In this document: positions 18,249-27,006 of the stretch, piece by piece | How positions within the stretch are numbered: the first letter of the stretch is position 1 | Layout of the letters: each line of letters begins with the position of its first letter | Origin: Sphingobacterium zeae | GTDB lineage: Bacteria > Bacteroidota > Bacteroidia > Sphingobacteriales > Sphingobacteriaceae | Reading direction: 5' to 3' | NCBI RefSeq assembly: GCF_030818895.1 | Contig: NZ_JAUTBA010000001.1 | Coordinates: forward strand, 3,782,001-3,846,000 | Length of the DNA: 64,000 bases | Translations under genes and position numbers: made by a program | The notes under the pieces: generated by a model | What the model saw: the letters and a program-made list of their open reading frames with translations, nothing else | Database searches by the model: none | Told to the model about the DNA's origin: nothing

Positions 18249-19142
18249 TTATTCGGGCTGTATAATTACATAATGTATAAATTTAAATTTGGTTTTTATG
18301 GTTGTACGAATCCGATTTATCGCCTCAGTAATATCTTCAGTATCCAAGTGATCCTTAAAATCGATAATAAGCATCAATACAACGTCCTCGGGTGACTGGT
18401 AAGTGGATAAAATGTTTTTTGTTTTTATCACACAAACATCTTGTTCCACCAGTCTGGCAATTTCAGTTCTTGTTTCAGAAGCAATGCCTTCGCCCATGAG
18501 TAAACTTCTGCTTTCCCTAGCAAGGATAAAGGAAACGAAAACCAATAGTAAACCGACAATTATGGATGCCAATCCGTCTAATTCAGGAATCTGCAGTGCA
18601 TGACTTAAGGCCATCAGAATCATGACGGTAATAAGCCCCGCCACAGCTGCCCCATCCTCAAAGAGGACAAGAAAACTTGAAGGGTCTTTACTTTTAATCA
18701 TAGCTTTCCACCAGCCCATGCCATTCCGGGTCTTGTTAAATGCTTTCATCGCAATAATAAAGGAAGTCCCCTCAAAAATAAGCGATAGGATTAAAACAAC
18801 GTAATTCCAAAAAGGATCCTTCATCATTTGCGGATTCCGTATATGAAGAACACCCTGATAAATAGACAACGCTCCACCCAAACCGAATATCAGAATAGAA
18901 ACGACAAAAGACCAAAAGTAAAGCTCCTTTCCATAGCCAAAGGGGTGCGACTGATCCGGTGCCTTTTTACTACGTTTTAGTCCATATAATATCAGTATCT
19001 GATTTGCAGTATCGACTGTTGAATGGATACCTTCCGAAATCATGGAAGAACTGTTTGTAAAAGATCCTGCTAGAAATTTGGTGAGTGCGATCAGAAGATT
19101 TGCAATAAGAGCACTATAAATAGACTTTTTGTTATTGTTCAT
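18249..19142 (-). CDS. Cation diffusion facilitator family transporter (SLC30A9-like branch)
   Basis: Inner-membrane transporter of 297 residues with six predicted helices. The first metal-site helix carries SEGIHSTVDT (the H-S-x-x-D motif), and the loop has HPFGYGKELYFW. The second site helix reads FEDGAAVAGL rather than the H-x-x-x-D of zinc exporters such as CzcD, which is the pattern of the ZnT9/SLC30A9-like branch, so metal preference is uncertain. The C-terminal domain (about 210-297) is cytoplasmic and ferredoxin-like. A small upstream ORF overlaps its start by 11 bases, so translation is probably coupled. Confidence 0.87.
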   Translation of the reverse strand: MNNNKKSIYSALIANLLIALTKFLAGSFTNSSSMISEGIHSTVDTANQILILYGLKRSKKAPDQSHPFGYGKELYFWSFVVSILIFGLGGALSIYQGVLHIRNPQMMKDPFWNYVVLILSLIFEGTSFIIAMKAFNKTRNGMGWWKAMIKSKDPSSFLVLFEDGAAVAGLITVMILMALSHALQIPELDGLASIIVGLLLVFVSFILARESRSLLMGEGIASETRTEIARLVEQDVCVIKTKNILSTYQSPEDVVLMLIIDFKDHLDTEDITEAINRIRTTIKTKFKFIHYVIIQPE

Positions 19143-19290
19143 TTTTCATATCCTTGTTAAACAATCCTATCTCATGCTGTCTGACGATATGCTCCTTTTT
19201 GCCATAGTCATAATTAGCATTTGCATCCTTCGGTGTTTCGAGCGTGAGGAACAAATGTTTCTTAGAATTACTATAGTGAACTTTCGGCAT
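19132..19290 (-). CDS. Small 52-residue protein coupled to the CDF transporter
   Basis: An open frame from ATG 19290 to TAA 19132, overlapping the start of the CDF gene by 11 bases. The protein starts MPKVHYSNSKKHLFLTLE and ends NKDMKNEQ. It is charged, with no membrane segment and two histidines in the second half. No family is recognised. The overlap and normal-looking amino acid use favour a real coupled gene over chance. A role in metal handling would be pure inference. Confidence 0.5.
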   Translation of the reverse strand: MPKVHYSNSKKHLFLTLETPKDANANYDYGKKEHIVRQHEIGLFNKDMKNEQ

Positions 19291-19609
19291 TAATTTCTAA
19301 CATTAAAAACTGATCAGCTTTAAGGATTAAACAGCGATATACATGGTTTAGTTTCGGAATCTAGCGATTTATCATGTTTCATTAAACTGAAAAAACACCA
19401 CATTAAAGCCTGATCATTATAAGGCGGTTGCCATTAATTAAGCAAATCTCGATAGAAAACATGGTTAAAAAAAGTGAAGGTTTCATAAAATCATGATCTC
19501 ATGACGCGCGCTACTTGGTTTTTAAGGTTCTACAAAATATTAGTTTCATCATTTTTTTGAACAAATCTGCTTTGACTAATGTTTATTTAAAATAAAAACT
19601 CTTAAAATC
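19291..19609. other. Intergenic region between divergent genes
   Basis: About 320 A+T-rich bases between the small ORF of the CDF unit and the DUF4142 gene, which point away from each other. It should hold both promoters. TTG followed 17 bases later by TAATGTTT (ending near 19583) is a weak candidate for the DUF4142 gene. Nothing else is recognised. Confidence 0.35.
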
Positions 19610-20206
19610 ATGAAAAGAATATTTTTAACATTAGCAATTGCATTTTCCATTGTTGCCCTGCAAAATTGCGGTAATGCAAACAACGACAGTAAAAAAACAG
19701 CAGATAGTATCAATGAGGCAAATACACCAGCAAATATTGGGGATCGAGACGTGACAACAACACCTATTGATGTTAGTGAAGATGATGCAAAGTTCGTTAC
19801 TGAAGCGGCAAACGGTGGTATGACTGAGGTTGAGCTGGGAAAATTAGCGCAACAGAAAGGTCAGCATGCAGATGTAAAAGCTTTCGGAGAGATGATGGTT
19901 AAAGATCATTCCAAAGCAAACGATGAAATAGCAACTCTTGCTCAATCAAAAAATATAACACTACCAGCGACATTGGGTGCGGAAGAGCAAAACTTGAAGG
20001 ATGAACTATCTAAAAAGTCACCTAGCGACTTCGATAAATCGTATATTGAAGCGATGGTGAATGACCACGAAAAGGATGTAAAACTTTTTGAAAATGCGAG
20101 TAAAAACCTTAAGGATGCTGACCTAAAAATGTTTGTTGATAAGACCTTACCAACACTCAGAAGTCATTTAGAACATGCCAAAAGTACAAAAGAGAAGTTG
20201 AAATAA
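19610..20206 (+). CDS. DUF4142 domain lipoprotein
   Basis: Lipoprotein of 198 residues. The signal ends in the lipobox LQNC (Cys20), followed by a short Asn/Asp-rich linker. The DUF4142 domain spans about residues 62-196, a ferritin-like four-helix bundle with typical stretches DAKFVTEAANGGMTEVELG, MVKDHSKANDE and MVNDHEKDV. Conserved His residues in the two DH pairs are visible. The function of the family is not settled; an envelope stress role is often suggested. It is a single gene with its own terminator. Confidence 0.9.
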   Translation: MKRIFLTLAIAFSIVALQNCGNANNDSKKTADSINEANTPANIGDRDVTTTPIDVSEDDAKFVTEAANGGMTEVELGKLAQQKGQHADVKAFGEMMVKDHSKANDEIATLAQSKNITLPATLGAEEQNLKDELSKKSPSDFDKSYIEAMVNDHEKDVKLFENASKNLKDADLKMFVDKTLPTLRSHLEHAKSTKEKLK

Positions 20207-20213
20207 TAAAAAG

Positions 20214-20250
20214 AATAAAGGCTGATAGCAATAGCAATTTGGCCTTTATT
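20214..20250 (+). terminator. Intrinsic terminator of the DUF4142 gene
   Basis: Arms AATAAAGGC (20214-20222) and GCCTTTATT (20242-20250) pair perfectly and are followed by a T-rich tail, directly after the stop codon of the DUF4142 gene. Confidence 0.7.
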
Positions 20251-20508
20251 TACTTTTTGCAACCTAAAAATCAACCTATCTAATCGCTATCAATTCCTTA
20301 TGTAAAGCATCTTGGAACAACTTGTTAACTTCCAATCTCTATATCGAATCATTATCTCTACCAGTTAAATCGTACCGAAAACAAGATGTATGTTTAATCA
20401 AAACAGACGATCTTAATAACCCAGTAAAGTAAACCAAAACTTTTTTCGTTTTAAACTCTCATAAAAAGTGAATAAATAATTGATTGCATTTAATTCAACC
20501 TATTTTGA

Positions 20509-20739
20509 GAATTAAGGAAGAAGCTGCGATATATCCTAATATTACCTTTTAAAATATCGTTTTATAGAAAACCTCAGCCTAAATTTTATACCATACAGTC
20601 AGGTAATGAAATAGAAAGAGAGCTGGCCGGGCAACTTGGTCTCATTTCTATTCCCTTTACGATTCATAAGCCCATCGAAATCTTTAAGCATTACAAAGAG
20701 CCGAGCTTTAGCTTGATCAATGAGTGCAAGATAGTGTAA
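20509..20739 (+). pseudogene. Possible gene relic, open frame without a start codon
   Basis: A 76-codon open frame between two stops has coding-like composition (for example QPKFYTIQSGNEIERELAGQ) but no ATG near its beginning. It sits in a zone with other broken genes. No family is recognised. It may be the 3' end of a lost gene. Confidence 0.3.
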
Positions 20740-20756
20740 AAAAAACTTACTTATTT

Positions 20757-21361
20757 TTACCGGCGTCTCCTGACCACCAAGGCAATATGGTTATCAACTT
20801 CGCGATGATTTAAAGAATTCATCCCTATTTGCGCAGCTATCTTGTTTGAGAAAGATGGATATTGAATACCGATCGTTCTGAAACGCTGCAATGAATCATT
20901 TTTACTGAGGATAGTGGATTCATACACAACTTTCGTTTTATCAGATGTTTGAGTAAGTTCTTAGGCAAGCTGCGTCGGATTGATCAAATCCATAGCGGCT
21001 CTGTCCGCTAAATAGCTTCTTCATATTTCTTCCTTCGATACTTTGACATAGTTAAGTACAAAACGTTTATCCGCTTCACTTGTACCCTGATAATGAAAGT
21101 TAATGCGAAGTGTATCTTTGCTCTCCACTATTCCATAAATACTGTCCAACAACAGGTTGTCATAAGCTTTGATCCTAACATTCGTAAAGGATTTGAAATC
21201 CTTCCTCTTTATTATCTTATCCTCCGGATATGGAACAGCGATATACATCACCATATAAAGCAATATAAGCTTGCGCCTTTACCAACATCTCCATATAACT
21301 TAGCGTGGCAACCCGATAAAAAAATTAAAGCTTGCAACAGTATTATTCCAATATATTTCAT
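20757..21361 (-). pseudogene. Broken lipoprotein gene (one frameshift, two in-frame stops)
   Basis: Minus-strand pieces add up to one gene. From ATG 21361 the protein begins MKYIGIILLQALIFLSGC, a lipoprotein signal with LSGC lipobox, and runs about 35 codons. It then shifts frame near 21255 into a segment with AVPYPEDKIIKRK that continues to a TGA at 21021. The same frame continues (RSYLADRAAMDLINPTQLA), meets a TAA at 20961, continues again (ELTQTSDKTKVVYES) and stops at 20757. Three lesions in about 200 codons indicate a dead gene. No family is recognised. A small membrane protein gene lies directly upstream on the same strand, so the two may once have formed an operon. Confidence 0.65.
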
Positions 21362-21401
21362 GGGCATATGGATTGTTTATGACCATTATTTAAATAATAA
21401 G

Positions 21402-21839
21402 TCATTTCACTTTTTCGATTACTTTTCTAAAGACAACAAATTCTAAAATGGTACAGGCCAGGTAAATAAACGCGAACAAGAGAAGCGTTTTTAAAGGTTC
21501 AATTGCCATATTATAGTAGCAGACTTGCACCAATATATGAACAATTAATATTACTAAGCATATAGCTGGTATTCCTGAGAAAACCAAAAAGCATAATGTT
21601 TTACTATTCCTTACTTTTTCTATACGATTTAGTAAAAACAGTAAAGAACACAATACTATGGCGAAAAGGTAGACCACTGAAAAAACAAGATTGACAATAA
21701 TGTCCATTATAACAATAATAGTATTCAGAAATCCAGTATCAACCGTATTTTTTTCTTCAATAACGAGTCGATATAAGATAAATAGCAGAATACTTATCAG
21801 CACATTGACCAACCAAAATTTTACTATGATTTTTCCCAT
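21402..21839 (-). CDS. Hypothetical four-helix membrane protein
   Basis: A protein of 145 residues starting MGKIIVKFWLV; a start three codons upstream is also possible. It has four hydrophobic segments, at about residues 8-25, 40-70, 80-105 and 115-135, and short charged loops. No family is recognised. It lies about 40 bases upstream of the broken lipoprotein gene on the same strand. Because its probable partner is dead, it may itself be losing function. Confidence 0.6.
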   Translation of the reverse strand: MGKIIVKFWLVNVLISILLFILYRLVIEEKNTVDTGFLNTIIVIMDIIVNLVFSVVYLFAIVLCSLLFLLNRIEKVRNSKTLCFLVFSGIPAICLVILIVHILVQVCYYNMAIEPLKTLLLFAFIYLACTILEFVVFRKVIEKVK

Positions 21840-22217
21840 TTTTACCACTTGCTATGACCACTAGCAAATATTGCTCTTTTAGTCGTCGATTATTCCTTCG
21901 TGTTCTCTTACAAAGATATTAAGTTATTTCTCGAGAGGGATGCACGAATATAAATTTTGTTCTGGCGAATAATGATTGCTTTGTTTTTTAAAAAACAAAA
22001 TAGTAGCTAATACCACTAGAAAGGCAGTTCATCTTATATTAACCCCTGTTTAGAGCCATAGAACATGTTCCACGCAATAGAGTTCCATAAATCTAGGATT
22101 ATAGCAGAAAATCGTAGAGATAATTAAAACTGCTATGTTATGAGCTACAATATATGGTATACATTTTAATTCACAGGATCTTTTGATTGAGTTCCCAAAT
22201 TGAATGAGAGTCCCTTT
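21840..22217. other. Intergenic region with an A/T palindrome
   Basis: About 380 A+T-rich bases without a convincing gene. At 21980-21999 TTTGTTTTTTAAAAAACAAA forms a perfect palindrome, which could be a weak terminator or simply low-complexity sequence. The region should contain the promoter of the small membrane protein gene. Confidence 0.3.
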
Positions 22218-22799
22218 TTAATCGAGTAGAGATACAATTTCCTTATCCTCTGGGTCAGTTTTTGGTGAAAAATGCTTTATGAGCTTGCCATTTTCATCAA
22301 TTAAATACTTCTGAAAGTTCCATAAGACTGCTGAACTTTCTACACCGTTCAGCCTTTTATTCGTCAACCACTGATAGATAGGCGCCTGTCGCTTCCCTTT
22401 CACATCAATCTTTGCCGCCATCGGAAAAGTTACACCGTAATTTCGTTGACAAAATGCTGCTATTTCAGCGTCCTTACCTGGTTCTTGATCTAAAAAATCA
22501 TTTGAAGGAAAGCCTATAATAACTAGCTTATCATTGAATTTATTATATAGACGTTCAAGCCCCTCGTACTGCGGAGTAAATCCACATTTGGAAGCGGTGT
22601 TCACAATAAGAATCTTTTTACCTTTATATTTCGCAAAGTTTATGGTTGAGCCGTCCAGTCCGTTGACTTTAAATTCATGGATAGTGGATGATTTCAATCC
22701 CATATCTACTTTAACGTTACCATTGGTGAATAAATAATAGGCTACACCGGCTCCGACTGCCGCCACGATAAATAAAACTATAAAGACCATTTTTCTCAT
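22218..22799 (-). CDS. Glutathione peroxidase family thiol peroxidase, membrane-anchored
   Basis: Thiol peroxidase of 193 residues. The N-terminal 30 residues form a signal anchor (MRKMVFIVLFIV), then the GPx fold. The peroxidatic Cys is in NTASKCGFTPQY, the Gln/Trp partners are in GFPSNDF and AVLWNFQKYLI, and GKDAEIAAFC holds a possible resolving Cys. Bacterial members of this kind usually take electrons from thioredoxin, not glutathione. The anchor suggests action in the periplasm. A TTG start 18 bases upstream is possible, but ATG 22799 is preferred. The gene stands alone. Confidence 0.88.
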   Translation of the reverse strand: MRKMVFIVLFIVAAVGAGVAYYLFTNGNVKVDMGLKSSTIHEFKVNGLDGSTINFAKYKGKKILIVNTASKCGFTPQYEGLERLYNKFNDKLVIIGFPSNDFLDQEPGKDAEIAAFCQRNYGVTFPMAAKIDVKGKRQAPIYQWLTNKRLNGVESSAVLWNFQKYLIDENGKLIKHFSPKTDPEDKEIVSLLD

Positions 22800-22986
22800 T
22801 TTTTTCGGACATGCCAATCATTATGAACCATTTTGAGATCTGACTAGGCCAAGTTAAAGGTACTAAAGTTTAAAGAAGAAATCAACTCTATTTTATAGTA
22901 GTAAAACCATATTCGTCCAAATTCTGTTCATCCAGCGTTCTCTAATGCCTCACTGTATGTCTGACACAATACTAAGATTTCCATAA

Positions 22987-23388
22987 TTAGTTTATAGAGA
23001 TTCTAAAAACATAGTATTTCATGTTAATAACACCGTCGCTTTTGAACCCGATACAAGTGCATTAATTCGTAAACTGATAGGGAACGCGATATTTGTTAAA
23101 AGAGATCCTGATAAAAAAGGGTAAGGGTTTAGTTTTTACATACAAATTAAATATTCCCATTTTCACATAAAAAAGGATGATTTTCATATTCTTTCTGCAT
23201 CTAATCTGAGTTACATTTGTCAAACAAGTAGAATTGATTCGATAGAGGTAACTGCTGAACTGGATAACGATCCATATCTCAACATTTTAATTCCTAATCG
23301 ATTCAATAAAAATACTGTAAAGATCCTACAATACTACAATGAAAAACATGATGTGGAACGACATAGTCGTTCCACATTTTTTAATTAA
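22987..23388 (+). pseudogene. Relic of a plus-strand gene interrupted by a TAA
   Basis: One plus-strand frame stays open from 22987 to 23388 except for a TAA at 23122. The two halves have coding-like composition (FHVNNTVAFEPDTSALIRK before the stop, LDNDPYLNILIPNRF after it). A textbook terminator hairpin sits at the end of the frame, showing that a plus-strand gene once finished there. No start codon or family is recognised. Probably the 3' part of a decayed gene. Confidence 0.4.
23353..23382 (+). terminator. Strong intrinsic terminator after the gene relic
   Basis: GTGGAACGAC and GTCGTTCCAC pair over ten bases around the loop ATA, followed by ATTTTTT. The T-run is on the plus strand only, so it serves plus-strand transcription, yet no intact plus-strand gene precedes it. 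Confidence 0.75.
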
Positions 23389-23507
23389 CCCAACTATTTT
23401 CGATTGATCAAATATACTCAACAGCTGACACTTCCTATGCCTGAATCTGTAGTCTATCTTGAGAAATAAAATAGCATTATGATAATACTTACAAATTGTT
23501 TCTTAGA

Positions 23508-24956
23508 TTATCCTTGAAAGTTATCCTGAAACTGCAGTCCCATTCCAATCCTATATTTACTTAGTTTATTGTTTAAAGTGAGCCCCCATAACACAAATTC
23601 GGTTAAAAAATGGATGTCTTCAGATTTCGTTTCTGGCTGATATTGCTGAATCAAAGCTTTAATAGGTACTACGTCATCCAGAACCTTAAAATACTCCAAA
23701 TCACTGAGCTCTTCAGATAATTCAATACCCTCCGATTCTGCAAACCAACGCACAATATCATCATAAGGATAACGATCGCTCTCTCTTTCCAGCTTCTCAA
23801 TTTTTGGGAATAAGACGGGAAAGATGCTTTTTATAGCATTTTCAATCAGTTGCAATGCCACAATATCGGCTCCTTCCTGCTCGCCCTCATAAACAAGCTC
23901 AACCTTGCCAGTTATTGCAGGTATAATACCCATAAAATCACCCAATCTCACTGCGGTTGCTTGCGACCCGTTTTTAAGCATGCGCAATTCGGCGGTACTC
24001 AATAGGTTTTGAAAAGCTGTTATGCTCATACGAGCGCTCACACCACTTTTTTCATCAACATATTCACTATTTCGGGCTTCAAAGCTTATCTGCTCAATTA
24101 ATTCCCGTGCCAACTCAGGGACATATATCTGTTCCTTCTGAGCCGCTTCTAGATTGGCCTCCTGCGCAGTAATTGCCTTTGCTATCTCAACTGATGCCGG
24201 ATAATGTGTCAATATCTGTGATCCTATACGATCTTTTAGAGGTGTCACTATACTTCCTCTATTGGTATAATCTTCCGGGTTCGCAGTAAATATAAACTGC
24301 ACATCTAAGGGTAAGCGCAGCTTAAAACCACGAATCTGAATATCTCCCTCTTGTAAGATATTGAAAAGTGCCACCTGAATTCTCGCCTGAAGATCAGGCA
24401 GTTCATTAATGACAAATATGGAGCGATTTGCTCTTGGAATCATGCCAAAGTGAATCACACGATCGTCTGCATAGCTCAATTTTAAATTTGCTGCTTTGAT
24501 CGGATCCACATCACCGATCAAGTCGGCTACAGTTACATCAGGAGTGGCAAGTTTTTCAGCAAAACGATCATTTCTATGAAGCCAGCTGATCGGCGTTTCA
24601 TCGCCTTTCTCCTTTAATAGCTCAAGGGCATAACGTGATATCGGATTGTACGGATCATCATTAATCTCTGACCCCTGTACCACCGGAACATATTCGTCCA
24701 GCAGATTGACCATAAGTCTAGCTAGACGTGTTTTTGCCTGACCACGGAGACCTAGAAAATTAATATTGTGCTTGGAAAGAATAGCTCTTTCAAGTTCTGG
24801 AATAACTGTATCTTTATAACCATGCACGCCGGTGAACACTGTTTCACCTTTACTTATTTTTGTAATCAGATTCTGACGCAATTCTTCTTTTATTGTTTTA
24901 GGTTTATAACCCGAAGTTTTTAATGCACCAAATGTTGTAATCTTCGTGTAATCCAT
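23508..24956 (-). CDS. MoxR/magnesium-chelatase-like AAA+ ATPase
   Basis: AAA+ protein of 482 residues related to the BchI/ChlI branch. The Walker A region reads FLGLRGQAKTRLARL, a variant of G-x-x-x-x-G-K-T with Ala before Lys, and a Walker-B-like stretch is SIFVINELPDL. Sensor-type sequences include FIFTANPEDYTNRG and PLKDRIGSQI. The C-terminal lid covers about residues 270-480. The partner VWA gene ends 6 bases upstream, making a typical ATPase/VWA chaperone-like pair thought to remodel or insert cofactors into targets. Magnesium chelation itself is unlikely because no tetrapyrrole genes are present. Confidence 0.83.
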   Translation of the reverse strand: MDYTKITTFGALKTSGYKPKTIKEELRQNLITKISKGETVFTGVHGYKDTVIPELERAILSKHNINFLGLRGQAKTRLARLMVNLLDEYVPVVQGSEINDDPYNPISRYALELLKEKGDETPISWLHRNDRFAEKLATPDVTVADLIGDVDPIKAANLKLSYADDRVIHFGMIPRANRSIFVINELPDLQARIQVALFNILQEGDIQIRGFKLRLPLDVQFIFTANPEDYTNRGSIVTPLKDRIGSQILTHYPASVEIAKAITAQEANLEAAQKEQIYVPELARELIEQISFEARNSEYVDEKSGVSARMSITAFQNLLSTAELRMLKNGSQATAVRLGDFMGIIPAITGKVELVYEGEQEGADIVALQLIENAIKSIFPVLFPKIEKLERESDRYPYDDIVRWFAESEGIELSEELSDLEYFKVLDDVVPIKALIQQYQPETKSEDIHFLTEFVLWGLTLNNKLSKYRIGMGLQFQDNFQG

Positions 24957-24962
24957 ATATTC

Positions 24963-26084
24963 TTATCGTATTCTTTTTTTACGGTTTTCTTCATAATCCT
25001 CAAAAATCATTTCACCTAGATTTCCAAGTCCTGTATAATAAGCTTTCCCTTGATTTGAAGCTGTAAATTCGTCGACGAATTGCTGCAGATAAGGATCTGA
25101 GGCAATCATAAAAGTGGTAATAGGTATTCCCAGCTTTCGAGCTTGCGCCGCCATACTATAGCATTTACTGGTGATAAACGGATCGAGCCCCATAGGATTT
25201 TTATAATAAGTACCGTCCGGCATATTTAAACAGCTCGGTTTTCCATCGGTTATCATAAATATCTGCTTATTCGCATGGCGTTTTCGCCGTAGCAAATCCA
25301 TCGCTAATTTTAATCCAGCGACCGTGTTGGTATGAAATGGTCCAACCTGCAGGTAAGGCAGGTCTTTTATCGCAATAGGCCAGGCGTCGTTACCGAACAC
25401 GATAACGTCAAGTGAGTCTTTCGGATAACGTGTTAGGATCAGCTCCGATAAAGCCATTGCGACTTTCTTCGCAGGTGTAATCCGATCCTCTCCATATAAA
25501 ATCATGCTGTGGCTGATATCGATCATCAACACCGTGCTCATCTGTGACTTAAACTGGGTATCCTCAACAACCAGATCATTTTCCGCTAGAGCAAACTCAC
25601 CTACACCGTGATTGATCTGTGCGTTTTTTAAGCTCTCGGTCAAAACTATTTTATCCAGGCCATCTCCATACTGATAGTTCCTGAAATCGCCCATATTTTC
25701 GTCACTGCATCCTTGGTGATTGGTTTTATGATTGCCCGACTTTCCTTTTCGCATTTTTCCAAAAATTTGGTCCAAGGCATGCTGCCTCAGCGCCTTTTCC
25801 AGCTTTGATGTAATATCCAGCCCACCCTCACCGGTAGATTCTAGCCTTTCTTTGATATATCCTTTATCCTTCAAATCAGCAATGAAGTCGTCTATAGTAT
25901 AATCTGGCGTCGTGAGTTTAAACTCTTTATCCAATTGCCTTAACCAATCAATGGCTTCATCGAAATCACCTGAAGTATGGGTAATCAGTTCTTTGAAAAT
26001 ATCAAATAATTTATCAAAAGGCGTTTGAAACGGCTCGTCATATTGTTTGAATAGAAAACCTTTATTTCGTTTCGTGCTTTTCAT
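24963..26084 (-). CDS. VWA (von Willebrand factor A) domain protein, partner of the AAA+ ATPase
   Basis: Cytoplasmic protein of 373 residues. The N-terminal half is helical and charged; the C-terminal half is a VWA fold with MIDAS motif DISHS (in VLMIDISHSMIL), a Thr in HTNTVAG and Asp in MITDGKP, so it should bind a divalent metal and a protein ligand. ATG 26084 (MKSTKRNKG) is the likely start, since the only in-frame upstream candidate is TTG. The AAA+ gene begins 6 bases after its stop, so the two form one operon and probably one complex. Confidence 0.85.
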   Translation of the reverse strand: MKSTKRNKGFLFKQYDEPFQTPFDKLFDIFKELITHTSGDFDEAIDWLRQLDKEFKLTTPDYTIDDFIADLKDKGYIKERLESTGEGGLDITSKLEKALRQHALDQIFGKMRKGKSGNHKTNHQGCSDENMGDFRNYQYGDGLDKIVLTESLKNAQINHGVGEFALAENDLVVEDTQFKSQMSTVLMIDISHSMILYGEDRITPAKKVAMALSELILTRYPKDSLDVIVFGNDAWPIAIKDLPYLQVGPFHTNTVAGLKLAMDLLRRKRHANKQIFMITDGKPSCLNMPDGTYYKNPMGLDPFITSKCYSMAAQARKLGIPITTFMIASDPYLQQFVDEFTASNQGKAYYTGLGNLGEMIFEDYEENRKKRIR

Positions 26085-26276
26085 GCATTCCTTTCTAGTA
26101 ATAAGAAGCAATTCAAATCATTATTGTTTGCTCCATAGGATGAATTTACGAAATAATATTCCTTCTGTAAGCGATATTCCTTTTTACATAAAAAAACTGG
26201 CTGTAGTATGACGAATAGGCTAGATCTGCGTTTGCATATTCCGCTCGGGACTAATTTTCAAATGCTACTTCAGCAA

Positions 26277-26763
26277 TTAAGTGCCATTACGGACATAGGC
26301 ATCTGCAAGAGAACTCCCCGCGTTAGCAATAAAAGCATGCTGAAATGCCCCAACATCCGGATTGCCAGAAGGCAACGTACTGCCAGCGAAATCTTGTCCA
26401 CCATTATTATTGATAAAAACACCTGCATTGACGACATGACAACCTGCACCAACGTCATACCCTTTTGCAGCGTCAAGCCTGTTTCTGCCTATAGGATTAA
26501 CAAATACAGGATCCTCATAGAAATTATTGCTACGAACTGTCGTTCCCCAATTTAACGCCGTAAATGTGCTCGACGGAAATAAACAATTATTGTTAAACTT
26601 CAGTCCATTATCTACTTGAGCCAACATAATAAGTATTACCGACACTGTTTAAATCAGCTTTCGCTTTTGCTTTCAACGATCCCGCAGATTCCAGTTGAAT
26701 TGGTTTCTGACAACTCATTAATCCAACGGTTCCGATTGAAATCATCATCATAGATTTTCTCAT
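26277..26763 (-). pseudogene. Internally deleted lipoprotein gene, beta-helix family remnant
   Basis: The minus-strand frame from ATG 26763 starts MRKSMMMISIGTVGLMSC, a lipoprotein signal with Cys, and reaches NTYYVGSS, the usual opening of a right-handed beta-helix/DUF1565-like protein, then stops at 26608. A second overlapping frame carries a C-terminal part of such a protein (LNWGTTVRSNNFYEDPVFVN, then GNPDVGAFQHAF) and stops at 26277. The several hundred residues of repeats expected in between are missing. The simplest reading is a large internal deletion with a frame change near 26630, leaving a dead gene. Confidence 0.65.
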
Positions 26764-27006
26764 AATTTTGTTTGTAATTTTAATAATTGTTACAATTTGT
26801 AATACACGCATTCTTGTCCCAAGAAATACGAACTTTATAATTTGATTAAACACATTAAGTTATAAACAAATTGCAGGTCATACGGGGTAAAATCAAAAAT
26901 AATTTCATTGAAGACACTATTTGTGATCACCCATCGAATCTTTTTAAGGATATCTGCATCTAAATCAAAGAAAATTGAATATTTTTAGAACACAATTACA
27001 GGCCTT

